Source of the DNA: Saprospiraceae bacterium
GTDB lineage: Bacteria; Bacteroidota; Bacteroidia; Chitinophagales; Saprospiraceae
Direction: 5' to 3'
DNA: 8,481 nucleotides
Assembly (NCBI GenBank): GCA_027009605.1
Contig: JALVCY010000531.1
Location: 1 to 8,481 of the forward strand
Shown: one piece after another, positions 1 through 6,828 of the stretch
Position numbering within the stretch: the stretch's first letter is position 1
Layout of the letters: each line of letters begins with the position of its first letter
Notes under the pieces: model-generated
Told to the model about the DNA's origin: nothing
Databases searched by the model: none
What the model saw: only the letters and a program-made list of their open reading frames with translations
Made by a program: the position numbers and the translations under genes

Positions 1-2005
1 TCCACAGAATGTGAATACCGGTAATTGTCCGGATAATATTTCCGGTTTTACCTTTCTTGGCGAGTACAATGGACACAAGTATTTTTTGTCGGAAGATGAA
101 AATACTTGGTTAGAAAATAATAATATGGCGCAAGCGAATGGAGGCTATCTATTACAAATTGATGATGCGGACGAAAATAGCTTTATTCAAAATCATATTT
201 CTGAAATGGTGCACATTGGGTTAACTGACAGACAGTCTGAAGGAAACTTGGTTTGGGATCATGATGGGCAGAGCCCGGTTTATTCTAATCTGTCAGACTG
301 TGATTGGTGTGGGCTAAATGATGCGGCACATGATTATGGTTTGATGTTGTTTTGGGATGGAAAATGGTCTTTCGACAAGGTAAACGTTGCTCGAAAGATG
401 ATTATGGAATTGGACTGCCAAGCGACTAATAACACCAGCTTGACGGTGACTTGTCCGGATGATATTCACGTGAACGCCGGTGGCGGGACTGTGGTGACTT
501 GGGTCGAGCCAACCGCCACGACCTCGTGTAATCCAGATAATATTCATATTACTCAAGTTGCCGGGCCGGCGAATGGTAGCTATTTTAGTGTTGATAATCA
601 ACCGGTTATGATAAGTTATAGCATCAATGATGATTGTGGAAATCAAGAAGAGTGTAATTTTAATGTCACCGTAGAACCCGCTTTTTCCGGTTGCCCGAAT
701 TCCTATCCTGATTTCACTTTGCTTGGTCAGTACAATGGTCATAAGTATTTTGTATCGAGTGTGGAGCGGACTTGGTTGGAGAATGAGAGCTTGGCGGAAA
801 CCAATGGAGGCTATTTGGCCGTAATCAATGATGCCGCTGAAAATACCTTCTTGAAAGATAATATTTCCGAGATGCTGCATATTGGTTTAAATGACCAGGG
901 CTCGGAAGGAAATTTAGAATGGATTAACGGCAATGCTCTTGCTTATTCTAATCTTTCTGATTGTGATTGGTGTGGCTTGAATGATTCCCAAAGAGATTTT
1001 GGATTAATAGATTTTTGGGACGGAAAGTGGTCTTTCGATACGGAAGTAATCAAGCGTAAAATGATTATGGAAGTCGATTGTCAAACCAGCGACTTGGTTG
1101 TTTCTTGTCCGGATGATATCTTATTGGAAGCGAGCGGAGCCACTATTGTTACTTGGAATGAGCCGACAGCGGCAACTACCTGCTCTAATAGTGATATTAC
1201 AATTACCCAAACGGCCGGGCCGGTGAATGGTAGTTATTTTGAGCCCGATAATATGCCCGTTACTATCACTTATGTATTGACGGATGCCTGTGGAAATAGT
1301 GAGACTTGTTCCTTTACGGTAACTGTTTCTAATTCTAATATTTCTTGTCCAACTTCCTTAGCCGGTTATCAATTTTTAGGTACTTTTGGAGGGCATAATT
1401 ACTTCGTGTCTGACAATAAAGAATCGTGGAGTGCTGCCAGTCAATTGGCTGTGGCTGTTGGCGGGCAATTAGCGATTATTAATTCTGAAGCAGAAAATGA
1501 ATTTTTGCGGACGCACATTAATAGCTACTCCTTTATTGGTTTGTCGGATGCTAATGTTGAAGGAGAATTGGTTTGGCAAGATGGCAATAACTTGACTATC
1601 AATAAGTTAGAAGACGGTAATGATCAGGATAGAGACTATGCCATGATGAATTTCTGGAATGGAAATTGGTCTTTAGTCAATCAGTGGGTGGAGAAAAATT
1701 ATATCGTGGAGCTATCTTGTAGTTCTAGTCAACCGACTCCGTTGATGGCTTCCGCTAAGATGGAATTACCAAAAACGTTGTATCCGAATCCGGCAGAAGA
1801 CATTCTGTTTTTGGAGATGATTTCTTTAGAAGAGCAGCCGGTTACTTTCGCTATTTATGATGTCTTAGGCAAGGAAGTTTTGCACCAAGAGAAACTCATG
1901 CAAAAAGGAATGGAGACCATTCAATTTGATGTACATAATTTAGAAAGTGGTGTTTATTACCTACGGCTTTCATCCGGTGAAGTGCTTCAATTTATGAAAA
2001 ATTAA
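1..2005 (+). CDS. Secreted CTLD/HYR repeat adhesin-like protein with T9SS sorting domain (5' truncated)
   Basis: The frame is open to the left edge (codons from base 2 read P-Q-N-V-N-T-G), so the GTG at 11 is probably not the start and the gene is N-terminally incomplete. Numbering residues from that GTG, the order is CTLD 6-136, HYR about 144-222, CTLD 228-357, HYR about 363-442, CTLD 446-570, and a T9SS type A sorting domain about 583-664 containing YPNPAED and ending LQFMKN. CTLDs begin and end with conserved Cys, as in lectin-fold domains. HYR domains show CPDDI, EPTATTSC and DDCGN-type motifs. The first two CTLDs carry a CDWC pair (C97/C100, C318/C321) where Ca-dependent lectins have EPN; the third has neither. 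Family knowledge suggests an exported, surface-anchored binding protein; the ligand is unknown. It converges on the multicopper oxidase gene, which has related HYR and CTLD modules. Confidence 0.9.
   Translation, partial: PQNVNTGNCPDNISGFTFLGEYNGHKYFLSEDENTWLENNNMAQANGGYLLQIDDADENSFIQNHISEMVHIGLTDRQSEGNLVWDHDGQSPVYSNLSDCDWCGLNDAAHDYGLMLFWDGKWSFDKVNVARKMIMELDCQATNNTSLTVTCPDDIHVNAGGGTVVTWVEPTATTSCNPDNIHITQVAGPANGSYFSVDNQPVMISYSINDDCGNQEECNFNVTVEPAFSGCPNSYPDFTLLGQYNGHKYFVSSVERTWLENESLAETNGGYLAVINDAAENTFLKDNISEMLHIGLNDQGSEGNLEWINGNALAYSNLSDCDWCGLNDSQRDFGLIDFWDGKWSFDTEVIKRKMIMEVDCQTSDLVVSCPDDILLEASGATIVTWNEPTAATTCSNSDITITQTAGPVNGSYFEPDNMPVTITYVLTDACGNSETCSFTVTVSNSNISCPTSLAGYQFLGTFGGHNYFVSDNKESWSAASQLAVAVGGQLAIINSEAENEFLRTHINSYSFIGLSDANVEGELVWQDGNNLTINKLEDGNDQDRDYAMMNFWNGNWSLVNQWVEKNYIVELSCSSSQPTPLMASAKMELPKTLYPNPAEDILFLEMISLEEQPVTFAIYDVLGKEVLHQEKLMQKGMETIQFDVHNLESGVYYLRLSSGEVLQFMKN
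26..1345 (+). repeat. Tandem duplication of a CTLD-HYR module inside the left gene
   Basis: Two consecutive CTLD+HYR units of about 220 codons each (bases 26-691 and 692-1345) share long stretches, for example SNLSDCDWCGLND, FWDGKWSFD and RKMIME in both CTLDs, and NGSYF with DCGN or ACGN in both HYR domains. The third CTLD (from about 1346) is clearly more diverged. The pattern suggests a recent duplication of the first pair, and the open left edge may hold further units. Confidence 0.8.
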
Positions 2006-2025
2006 GGGCGATTAACCGGAGTATT

Positions 2026-2062
2026 AAAAAAAAGAGCGAAGCCTTGGTTTCGCTCTTTTTTT
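2026..2062 (+). terminator. Rho-independent terminator after the left gene (A/T flanks on both sides)
   Basis: A perfect 7-bp stem GAGCGAA (2034-2040) / TTCGCTC (2049-2055) encloses an 8-nt loop. It is preceded by eight A (2026-2033) and followed by seven T (2056-2062), which can extend the stem. It lies 20 bases after the stop codon. The A-run also gives a T-run on the minus strand, so it could work in both directions. Confidence 0.88.
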
Positions 2063-2073
2063 ATTTGTAATAG

Positions 2074-2141
2074 CAAATTTATTTGGCAGGTTGGTAGCGC
2101 CAAATTTATTTGGCAGGTTGGTAGCGCCAAATTTATTTGGC
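2074..2141. repeat. 27-bp tandem palindromic repeat, about 2.5 copies
   Basis: Copies begin at 2074, 2101 and 2128, giving an exact 27-bp period; the third copy stops after 14 bases. From the second copy on, each carries GCCAAATTTATTTGGC, a 7-bp inverted repeat around a TT centre; the first copy lacks one C. The palindromes are joined by the segment AGGTTGGTAGC. The array lies in the convergent gap between two terminators. It resembles REP-type intergenic palindromes; no coding role is supported. Confidence 0.85.
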
Positions 2142-2143
2142 GG

Positions 2144-2177
2144 AAAAAAAAAGACACCCGGTCAAGCCGGATGTCTT
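2144..2177 (-). terminator. Rho-independent terminator of the multicopper oxidase gene
   Basis: The arms 2151-2161 (AAGACACCCGG) and 2167-2177 (CCGGATGTCTT) pair with a single mismatch/wobble around a 5-base loop. On the minus strand the hairpin is followed by nine T (nine A at 2144-2152 on the plus strand). It lies 24 bases past the stop codon of the minus-strand gene. Confidence 0.88.
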
Positions 2178-2201
2178 CATGTTATTTCAAATTATATTGC
2201 G

Positions 2202-5200
2202 TTAAGGTTTTTCGATGACCAATTTTTTGGCAATCGAATCTCCGTTTTCGCCGGTGATACGGACTTGGTAGAATCCACTAGGGATTTCTTCTAATGAGAT
2301 GATTGTCAAGCCTTTAGGGGCTTCTAATTCCAATCGCTCAACGACTTTTCCTACAGCATCCGTAATGACCAAACTCACAGCCTGCCCCTCAAATGGCGCT
2401 AAGTCTATATTCACCCTGTTATCTGCCGGATTCGGGAAAATCCGTACTTGTTTTCGACTGTCAAATATTCCGTTCACCCGATTGGAGGCCATACTATTTC
2501 CCGCAAGGGTGATGGCCACTACTTGATAATAATTTCTCCCTTCCACCGGATGGAAATCATCAAAATTATAAGTGGTCGTACCGCCAAATGATTGACTTTC
2601 TACTTGTGCGATGGTCTTGAAATTGACACCATCCGAAGAGCGCTGTACCATAAAATATTCGGTTTCTTCTCCGGTGTTATTTGCCCATTGTAATTGAGCA
2701 ATGCCGGATTTTTGTTCCAGACTCAAATCCAGTATCGCAGCCGTGCCCACTTTTCCGGAAACGGAAATATAGCCGGCATCCATATCCGTACGCCCACTCG
2801 TTGCCGAAAGGGTAAAGCAATCCGTAAAACCTGACCATCCTTGATTGACATCATTATCCAAATCCGGATTATTCCCCGCATGAGTCGGAGCAACAAAATA
2901 GCCGACCGGCGGTGCAAATTTAAGTTTATAATCCCCCGCCGGAAGATTATCAAATGAATAGTGACCGCTTGCATCTGTATAGCTTTGATTGAGCCAATTT
3001 CCTTGACAATCGGTCAACATTACAAAGGTGTTGGCCAATCCGGGTTCACCGGCATCTTGAATGCCATTGGCATTGTTGTCCACCCACACAAAGTCTCCAA
3101 TTGTACCCGGTTGTGTGCCGGAACCGCAGTGCATAAATTCTAAAGGAGTCGGCGTATTCGTCGGAGCCGTACAGTCCCCCACATACAACGGACGCATCAT
3201 GTCATAGTCTTCATGAGACAAAATATGACAATGCCAAACATAAAGACCCGGCAGGTCAAAATTCACTGCAAATCGGGCAATCTCTCCCGGCATCACCTTA
3301 TAAGTATCTTTAAAATAACCCGGCTCGGGAATGGGTTGCCCCAACCGTACAATCGACTCCGGTGTACCATTGTAGGCGGCCACATCAAAAGCTTGGTGGT
3401 CGAGTACTTGGAAGAAAATTTGGTGCAAATGTACCGGGTGGGCATCTTCGGTCAAGTTAATGACTTCCCAAATTTCCGGCTCATTCACCTGTGGGTTTTC
3501 GGTGATTGGATCTGTCCAATTCAAGATGCCATCTTCTACTGTTCCCAAAATGGGTTTTAGACGACCGAGTGCATCCATGCCTTCATTTAAGGTGACTTGA
3601 CGCGTGCGTACCGGAGTAGGCGCCTTGGGCAATGTCCGCAAAGTAGTAGGCACAGACGAATTATCCACTCCGACCAACGGTTGATTGACTCTGAAAGCCA
3701 TTACCTTACCCGCATTCGCAGCATCCACCGGATTCCCACCGGGATAAGGAGTATTGGCATCATTGCTCATAACAATCGTCTGCCCCCAAAGTGCAGGATC
3801 AGAAAAATCTAAAATAATATCCAACCGCTCAGCCGGAGCCATAACCATACTTGTTTTGGTGATAGGTTGATCTATAAATCCACCATCCGTCCCAATAATC
3901 GTAAACGGCATTCCATTGCTCAGCATCAGGTTATAAAACCTTGAGTCAGAAGCATTTAGCACCCTAAAACGGTATTTTCTCGGCTCGACATCCAATACCG
4001 GCCACACCTTCCCATTCACCAAAATCATATCTCCAAACATTTCCGGAAGGATAGAAGGATCCGGTTGATTTGGCATTTCCGGTGTAGAAGGATAATACAA
4101 AGAACCATCCGAATAGAAGGATTTATCAGAAATAATTAAAGGAATTTCATAGTCGCCTTTCGGCAAATTCAAAAGATTTTCCCGGTTGTCCCGGATAATG
4201 TAAGCTCCTGCCAAACCGGCATATACATTCAAACGGGTAATTCCTACGGCGTGATCATGATACCATAGAAGTGTTGCTTCTTGGGTATTGTCATAGGTGT
4301 AATTTCGCTTTACAAATTGGGAGCCGGTCGGACCGTTATTGGGGGTGTACCAAGCGTCCGGATAACCATCACTGGCCGCTTCGGTATGCCCACCGTGCAA
4401 GTGGGTCACAATCGGTATGCCCGAAGCCGGATAGCCGGTTGGTCTCGCCCAGTGTATGGTCGTATCCACCGGCAAGATATGGGGCAATACGTTACCGTTG
4501 GCATCCACCAATTCGTTATTATATTTGACCGTAATGGCTTCATTGGAATTGACCACAAAGGTCGGCCCGGGAAATTCTCCATTGTATCCCCACATTTTTG
4601 TCGTAAGACTCTGCCCCGTATTGGGATCTATCAATCCGGCATCGTGATCAAATTGTACAATATCCACTTCGTAGTGATGGTCGTAAGCGGGCTGCATAAT
4701 ACTTGGAATGGGCAATGGATTGACAAATTTGGGCTGGGTGTTAGGGTCTAAAATGGTCACCGGCGGCGGCACATTATTGGGTTTAAATCCGGCATCAATA
4801 TCTGTCCGGTTTTGTCCCGCAGCGATAGTAAAACAATCCGTAAAACCTGTCCACCCTTGATTCACATCGTTGTCTATATCCGTATTATTTCCGGCATGGG
4901 TCGGCGACACCACCATGTTTGGCGCCACAAACTTAATCTTGTAAGACCCCGGCACTAAATTCATAAAAGCATAAGCCCCCGAAGCATCAGTTGTGGTCTG
5001 CCCCATCCAGTTGCCGGCACAATCGGTCAACATCACAAAGACATTGGGCAAACCCGGTTCTCCGGCATCTTGTATCCCATTGCCATTGTTATCACTCCAA
5101 ACAAAATCACCGACAGAGCCATTGCCGGTACCGCCGTTGGAGCACGTTGCAGGCGGGTTGACATTCACTTGAAAAGTGCATAAGGAATTGTCATTGTCCA

Positions 5201-6560
5201 CGATGGTGAAGGATACTTGACCCGCCTGAATCGGATAAGGGCCAAAGTGTTGAGTCTGGTGTGCAGAGGACATATCCGTATTCACACCACCGCCAACCCA
5301 GCCCCATTCGGCACCGGTCAATACGGTCAAATCAAAAGTAAAATCATCATCATTAGGATTATTGGGGGTGTTATTGTTGGCACAAATGATATTGGTAATA
5401 TCCGCTGTAATCGCTACATCACAGCCATTTCCGGTGGGTTTGAATCCGGCATCAATATCCGTCCGGTTTTGTCCGGCTGCAATAGAAAAGCAATCCGTAT
5501 ATCCGGTCCACCCTTGATTCACATCATTGTCTATATCCGTGTTATTTCCTGCATGGGTGGGCGACACCACCATATCCGGTGCCACAAACTTAATCTTGTA
5601 AGACCCCGGTACTAAGTCCGAAAAGCTATACGCCCCGGACGCATCCGTTGTTGTCTGTGCCTTCCAATTGCCTTGGCAATCCGTCAACATCACAAAGATA
5701 TTTGGCAAGCCCGGTTCTCCGGCATCTTGTATCCCGTTGCCATTATTATCACTCCATACAAAATCACCTACAGAGCCTAGCCCCGAAGAAGTGCCACCGG
5801 ACACATTGATTACAAAACTACAGTTAGCGGTATTTCCACAATCATCGCTTGCTTGATACTGAATGGTATGACTCCCTTGCGGAAAAAAGCTACCATTGGA
5901 TGCGCCTTGGGTTTGGTTAATTTGGACGGTGGAGTTGTTACCCCCTGAAGGGCAATCAATTTCCATAATAAATTCGTGGGTTTCATTGCCATTGCGATCG
6001 TACCATTTTCCGGTGCTTTTCTTTATTACCGCAAAGTCTGCTCCCCCTCCATTAGGGCTTTGGTCATTGGGTTCACCGGCTGACCAATTCGTATAGGATT
6101 GACTAGGCGGAGCCACCCAGTCCCAAAAGCCTTCGGAGTATTGGTCGGTATAACCTATCCAGCCAAAGCTGGCACCTAGAGCGTTTTGTGCAAACGTATT
6201 TTTGGCCGGGCTATCAATTACTAATAGATGGCCACCTGCCAGATTTGCTGCAGTTTTAGCCTCCTGCCAAGTAAAATTATTAGTGCCGGAACAAAAAATA
6301 TGACTTCCACCAAATTCCCCCATATACATAAAATTAGGAATGGATGTAGGGACTTGACTACAATCTGCGCCACCGGTTGTGCAGGTGGTGGTGGCGGTGG
6401 GTTCCGTCCAACTGACGGCAACCGTGGTTTGACCACTGGGTAAATTAACTGTCAAATCTGCCGGACAAGACAGATTGACTTGGGCATTAATCCTCAGCAC
6501 CATCACGGCAAGGACTAAAACCAAGAAGAAGTTCTTCGTTTTCATTGTAAACTGTTTCAT
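2202..6560 (-). CDS. Secreted mosaic multicopper oxidase (CotA/laccase type) with HYR, CTLD, SdrD-B-like and T9SS domains
   Basis: This 1452-residue protein is predicted to be exported by Sec and T9SS and to act outside the cell. A signal peptide (hydrophobic run FFLVLVLAVMV, cleavage near INAQ/27) precedes an HYR domain split around a CTLD (Cys67-Cys203, with E163-P164-N165 and W186-Y187-D188 as in Ca-dependent lectins). SdrD-B-like domains lie at 262-375, 481-594 and 1152-1264. The multicopper oxidase spans about 603-1126 and has HLHGGH (H720, H722), WYHDHA (H768, H770), HPVHLH (H1041, H1044, H1046) and HCHILSHEDYDMM (H1110, C1111, H1112, H1116, axial M1121). These match CotA's type 1, 2 and 3 copper ligands, including the 46-residue gap between the first two motifs. 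FN3-like sequence (about 1275-1365) and a T9SS domain (1372-1452, FPNPADN) follow. Oxidation of phenols, bilirubin-like compounds or metals with O2 is the family activity; the substrate is unknown. Met6 (6545) is an alternative start that still leaves a good signal peptide. Confidence 0.95.
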   Translation of the reverse strand: MKQFTMKTKNFFLVLVLAVMVLRINAQVNLSCPADLTVNLPSGQTTVAVSWTEPTATTTCTTGGADCSQVPTSIPNFMYMGEFGGSHIFCSGTNNFTWQEAKTAANLAGGHLLVIDSPAKNTFAQNALGASFGWIGYTDQYSEGFWDWVAPPSQSYTNWSAGEPNDQSPNGGGADFAVIKKSTGKWYDRNGNETHEFIMEIDCPSGGNNSTVQINQTQGASNGSFFPQGSHTIQYQASDDCGNTANCSFVINVSGGTSSGLGSVGDFVWSDNNGNGIQDAGEPGLPNIFVMLTDCQGNWKAQTTTDASGAYSFSDLVPGSYKIKFVAPDMVVSPTHAGNNTDIDNDVNQGWTGYTDCFSIAAGQNRTDIDAGFKPTGNGCDVAITADITNIICANNNTPNNPNDDDFTFDLTVLTGAEWGWVGGGVNTDMSSAHQTQHFGPYPIQAGQVSFTIVDNDNSLCTFQVNVNPPATCSNGGTGNGSVGDFVWSDNNGNGIQDAGEPGLPNVFVMLTDCAGNWMGQTTTDASGAYAFMNLVPGSYKIKFVAPNMVVSPTHAGNNTDIDNDVNQGWTGFTDCFTIAAGQNRTDIDAGFKPNNVPPPVTILDPNTQPKFVNPLPIPSIMQPAYDHHYEVDIVQFDHDAGLIDPNTGQSLTTKMWGYNGEFPGPTFVVNSNEAITVKYNNELVDANGNVLPHILPVDTTIHWARPTGYPASGIPIVTHLHGGHTEAASDGYPDAWYTPNNGPTGSQFVKRNYTYDNTQEATLLWYHDHAVGITRLNVYAGLAGAYIIRDNRENLLNLPKGDYEIPLIISDKSFYSDGSLYYPSTPEMPNQPDPSILPEMFGDMILVNGKVWPVLDVEPRKYRFRVLNASDSRFYNLMLSNGMPFTIIGTDGGFIDQPITKTSMVMAPAERLDIILDFSDPALWGQTIVMSNDANTPYPGGNPVDAANAGKVMAFRVNQPLVGVDNSSVPTTLRTLPKAPTPVRTRQVTLNEGMDALGRLKPILGTVEDGILNWTDPITENPQVNEPEIWEVINLTEDAHPVHLHQIFFQVLDHQAFDVAAYNGTPESIVRLGQPIPEPGYFKDTYKVMPGEIARFAVNFDLPGLYVWHCHILSHEDYDMMRPLYVGDCTAPTNTPTPLEFMHCGSGTQPGTIGDFVWVDNNANGIQDAGEPGLANTFVMLTDCQGNWLNQSYTDASGHYSFDNLPAGDYKLKFAPPVGYFVAPTHAGNNPDLDNDVNQGWSGFTDCFTLSATSGRTDMDAGYISVSGKVGTAAILDLSLEQKSGIAQLQWANNTGEETEYFMVQRSSDGVNFKTIAQVESQSFGGTTTYNFDDFHPVEGRNYYQVVAITLAGNSMASNRVNGIFDSRKQVRIFPNPADNRVNIDLAPFEGQAVSLVITDAVGKVVERLELEAPKGLTIISLEEIPSGFYQVRITGENGDSIAKKLVIEKP
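2769..3107 (-). repeat. Third SdrD-B-like domain (diverged copy)
   Basis: Residues 1152-1264, just after the copper oxidase, repeat the pattern GDFVW-DNN-NGIQDAGEPGL, FVMLTDCQGNW, THAGNN and DNDVNQGW of the two upstream copies. Several substitutions and one fewer residue mark it as the oldest or least constrained copy. Together the copies bracket the enzyme domain. DNNxNGIQD resembles the calcium-binding loop of Sdr B-repeats. Confidence 0.85.
4779..5120 (-). repeat. Second SdrD-B-like domain, near-identical partner of 5436-5777
   Basis: Residues 481-594 (114 codons) align without gaps to residues 262-375; the two units lie exactly 657 bp apart. Long runs are identical at DNA level, for example around CCACAAACTTAATCTTGTAA. 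The unit joins directly to the copper oxidase through a proline-rich linker (NNVPPPV). Confidence 0.9.
5436..5777 (-). repeat. First SdrD-B-like domain, near-identical partner of 4779-5120
   Basis: Residues 262-375 carry GDFVWSDNNGNGIQDAGEPG and end DIDAGFKP. A spacer (residues about 376-480) containing CDVAITADITNIICANN and a run of Asn/Asp/Pro separates it from the second copy. I do not recognise the spacer with certainty; its beta-rich look and paired Cys suggest a small Ig-like domain. Confidence 0.88.
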
Positions 6561-6650
6561 TTGATAAAAAAAAATGTTTTTGCAATCTGCTTGAGGGGAA
6601 CGAGCAGTGCAGGATGGGGGAAGTCGGCGGCAATTTACAAAAAAAATAAT

Positions 6651-6688
6651 AATTACAACTAAATGTCTTCAAATTATTGCTTGTAATT
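6651..6688. promoter_or_regulatory. Spaced inverted repeat in the divergent intergenic region
   Basis: AATTACAA (6651-6658) and TTGTAATT (6681-6688) form a perfect 8-bp inverted repeat separated by 22 bases. It lies about 90 bp upstream of the copper oxidase start, in AT-rich sequence where a promoter is expected. It could be a regulator site or chance; no clear -7 element for the minus strand was found. Confidence 0.3.
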
Positions 6689-6723
6689 GATTTAGAATCA
6701 GTAGATTATAGGGATATTGTCGA

Positions 6724-6756
6724 AAACTTTCTGAAAGTTTAAAACTTTTGGAAAGT
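6724..6756. promoter_or_regulatory. Two tandem 13-bp dyads, candidate operators
   Basis: ACTTTCTGAAAGT (6726-6738, extendable to a perfect 8-bp inverted repeat AAACTTTC-T-GAAAGTTT at 6724-6740) is followed by ACTTTTGGAAAGT (6744-6756). Both have ACTTT/AAAGT arms with three central bases, and their centres are 18 bp apart. Two closely matching dyads are typical of sites bound by dimeric repressors or activators. They lie between the divergent copper oxidase and flavoprotein genes and could control either. The regulator is not in the window. Confidence 0.55.
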
Positions 6757-6797
6757 ACAAACCCTATTCCATCGGACTATCGATACCTAAGATCCCT

Positions 6798-6805
6798 TAT
6801 CTTTG
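6798..6805 (+). promoter_or_regulatory. Candidate -7 promoter element (TATCTTTG) for the flavoprotein gene
   Basis: The octamer matches the Bacteroidota -7 consensus TAnnTTTG and ends 23 bases before the preferred ATG at 6829, implying a short leader. No convincing TTG-type -33 element is present at the usual distance, so an activator or chance remains possible. Confidence 0.4.
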
Positions 6806-6828
6806 TTTTCAGAAAAATCAAAGCCTTG

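Noticed and set aside
11..13. GTG at 11 as the true start of the left gene
   Set aside because: The frame continues to the window edge, there is no signal peptide after it, and it falls directly before a CTLD; the gene is cut by the edge.
314..880. 188-residue minus-strand open frame opposite the left gene
   Set aside because: The plus strand codes clear CTLD/HYR domains here; the antisense translation has no recognisable features.
2074..2141. CRISPR array
   Set aside because: Units are joined directly at a 27-bp period with no variable spacers, only about 2.5 copies, and no cas genes nearby.
2091..2294. Small plus-strand frame starting in the 27-bp repeats (repeated APNLFG peptide)
   Set aside because: It is the translation of the palindromic repeats and then runs through the terminator and antisense into the copper oxidase gene; no start context or domain supports it.
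4271..4751. Overlapping plus-strand open frames opposite the copper oxidase
   Set aside because: They lie antisense to the first copper-binding motifs and look like codon-bias shadows.
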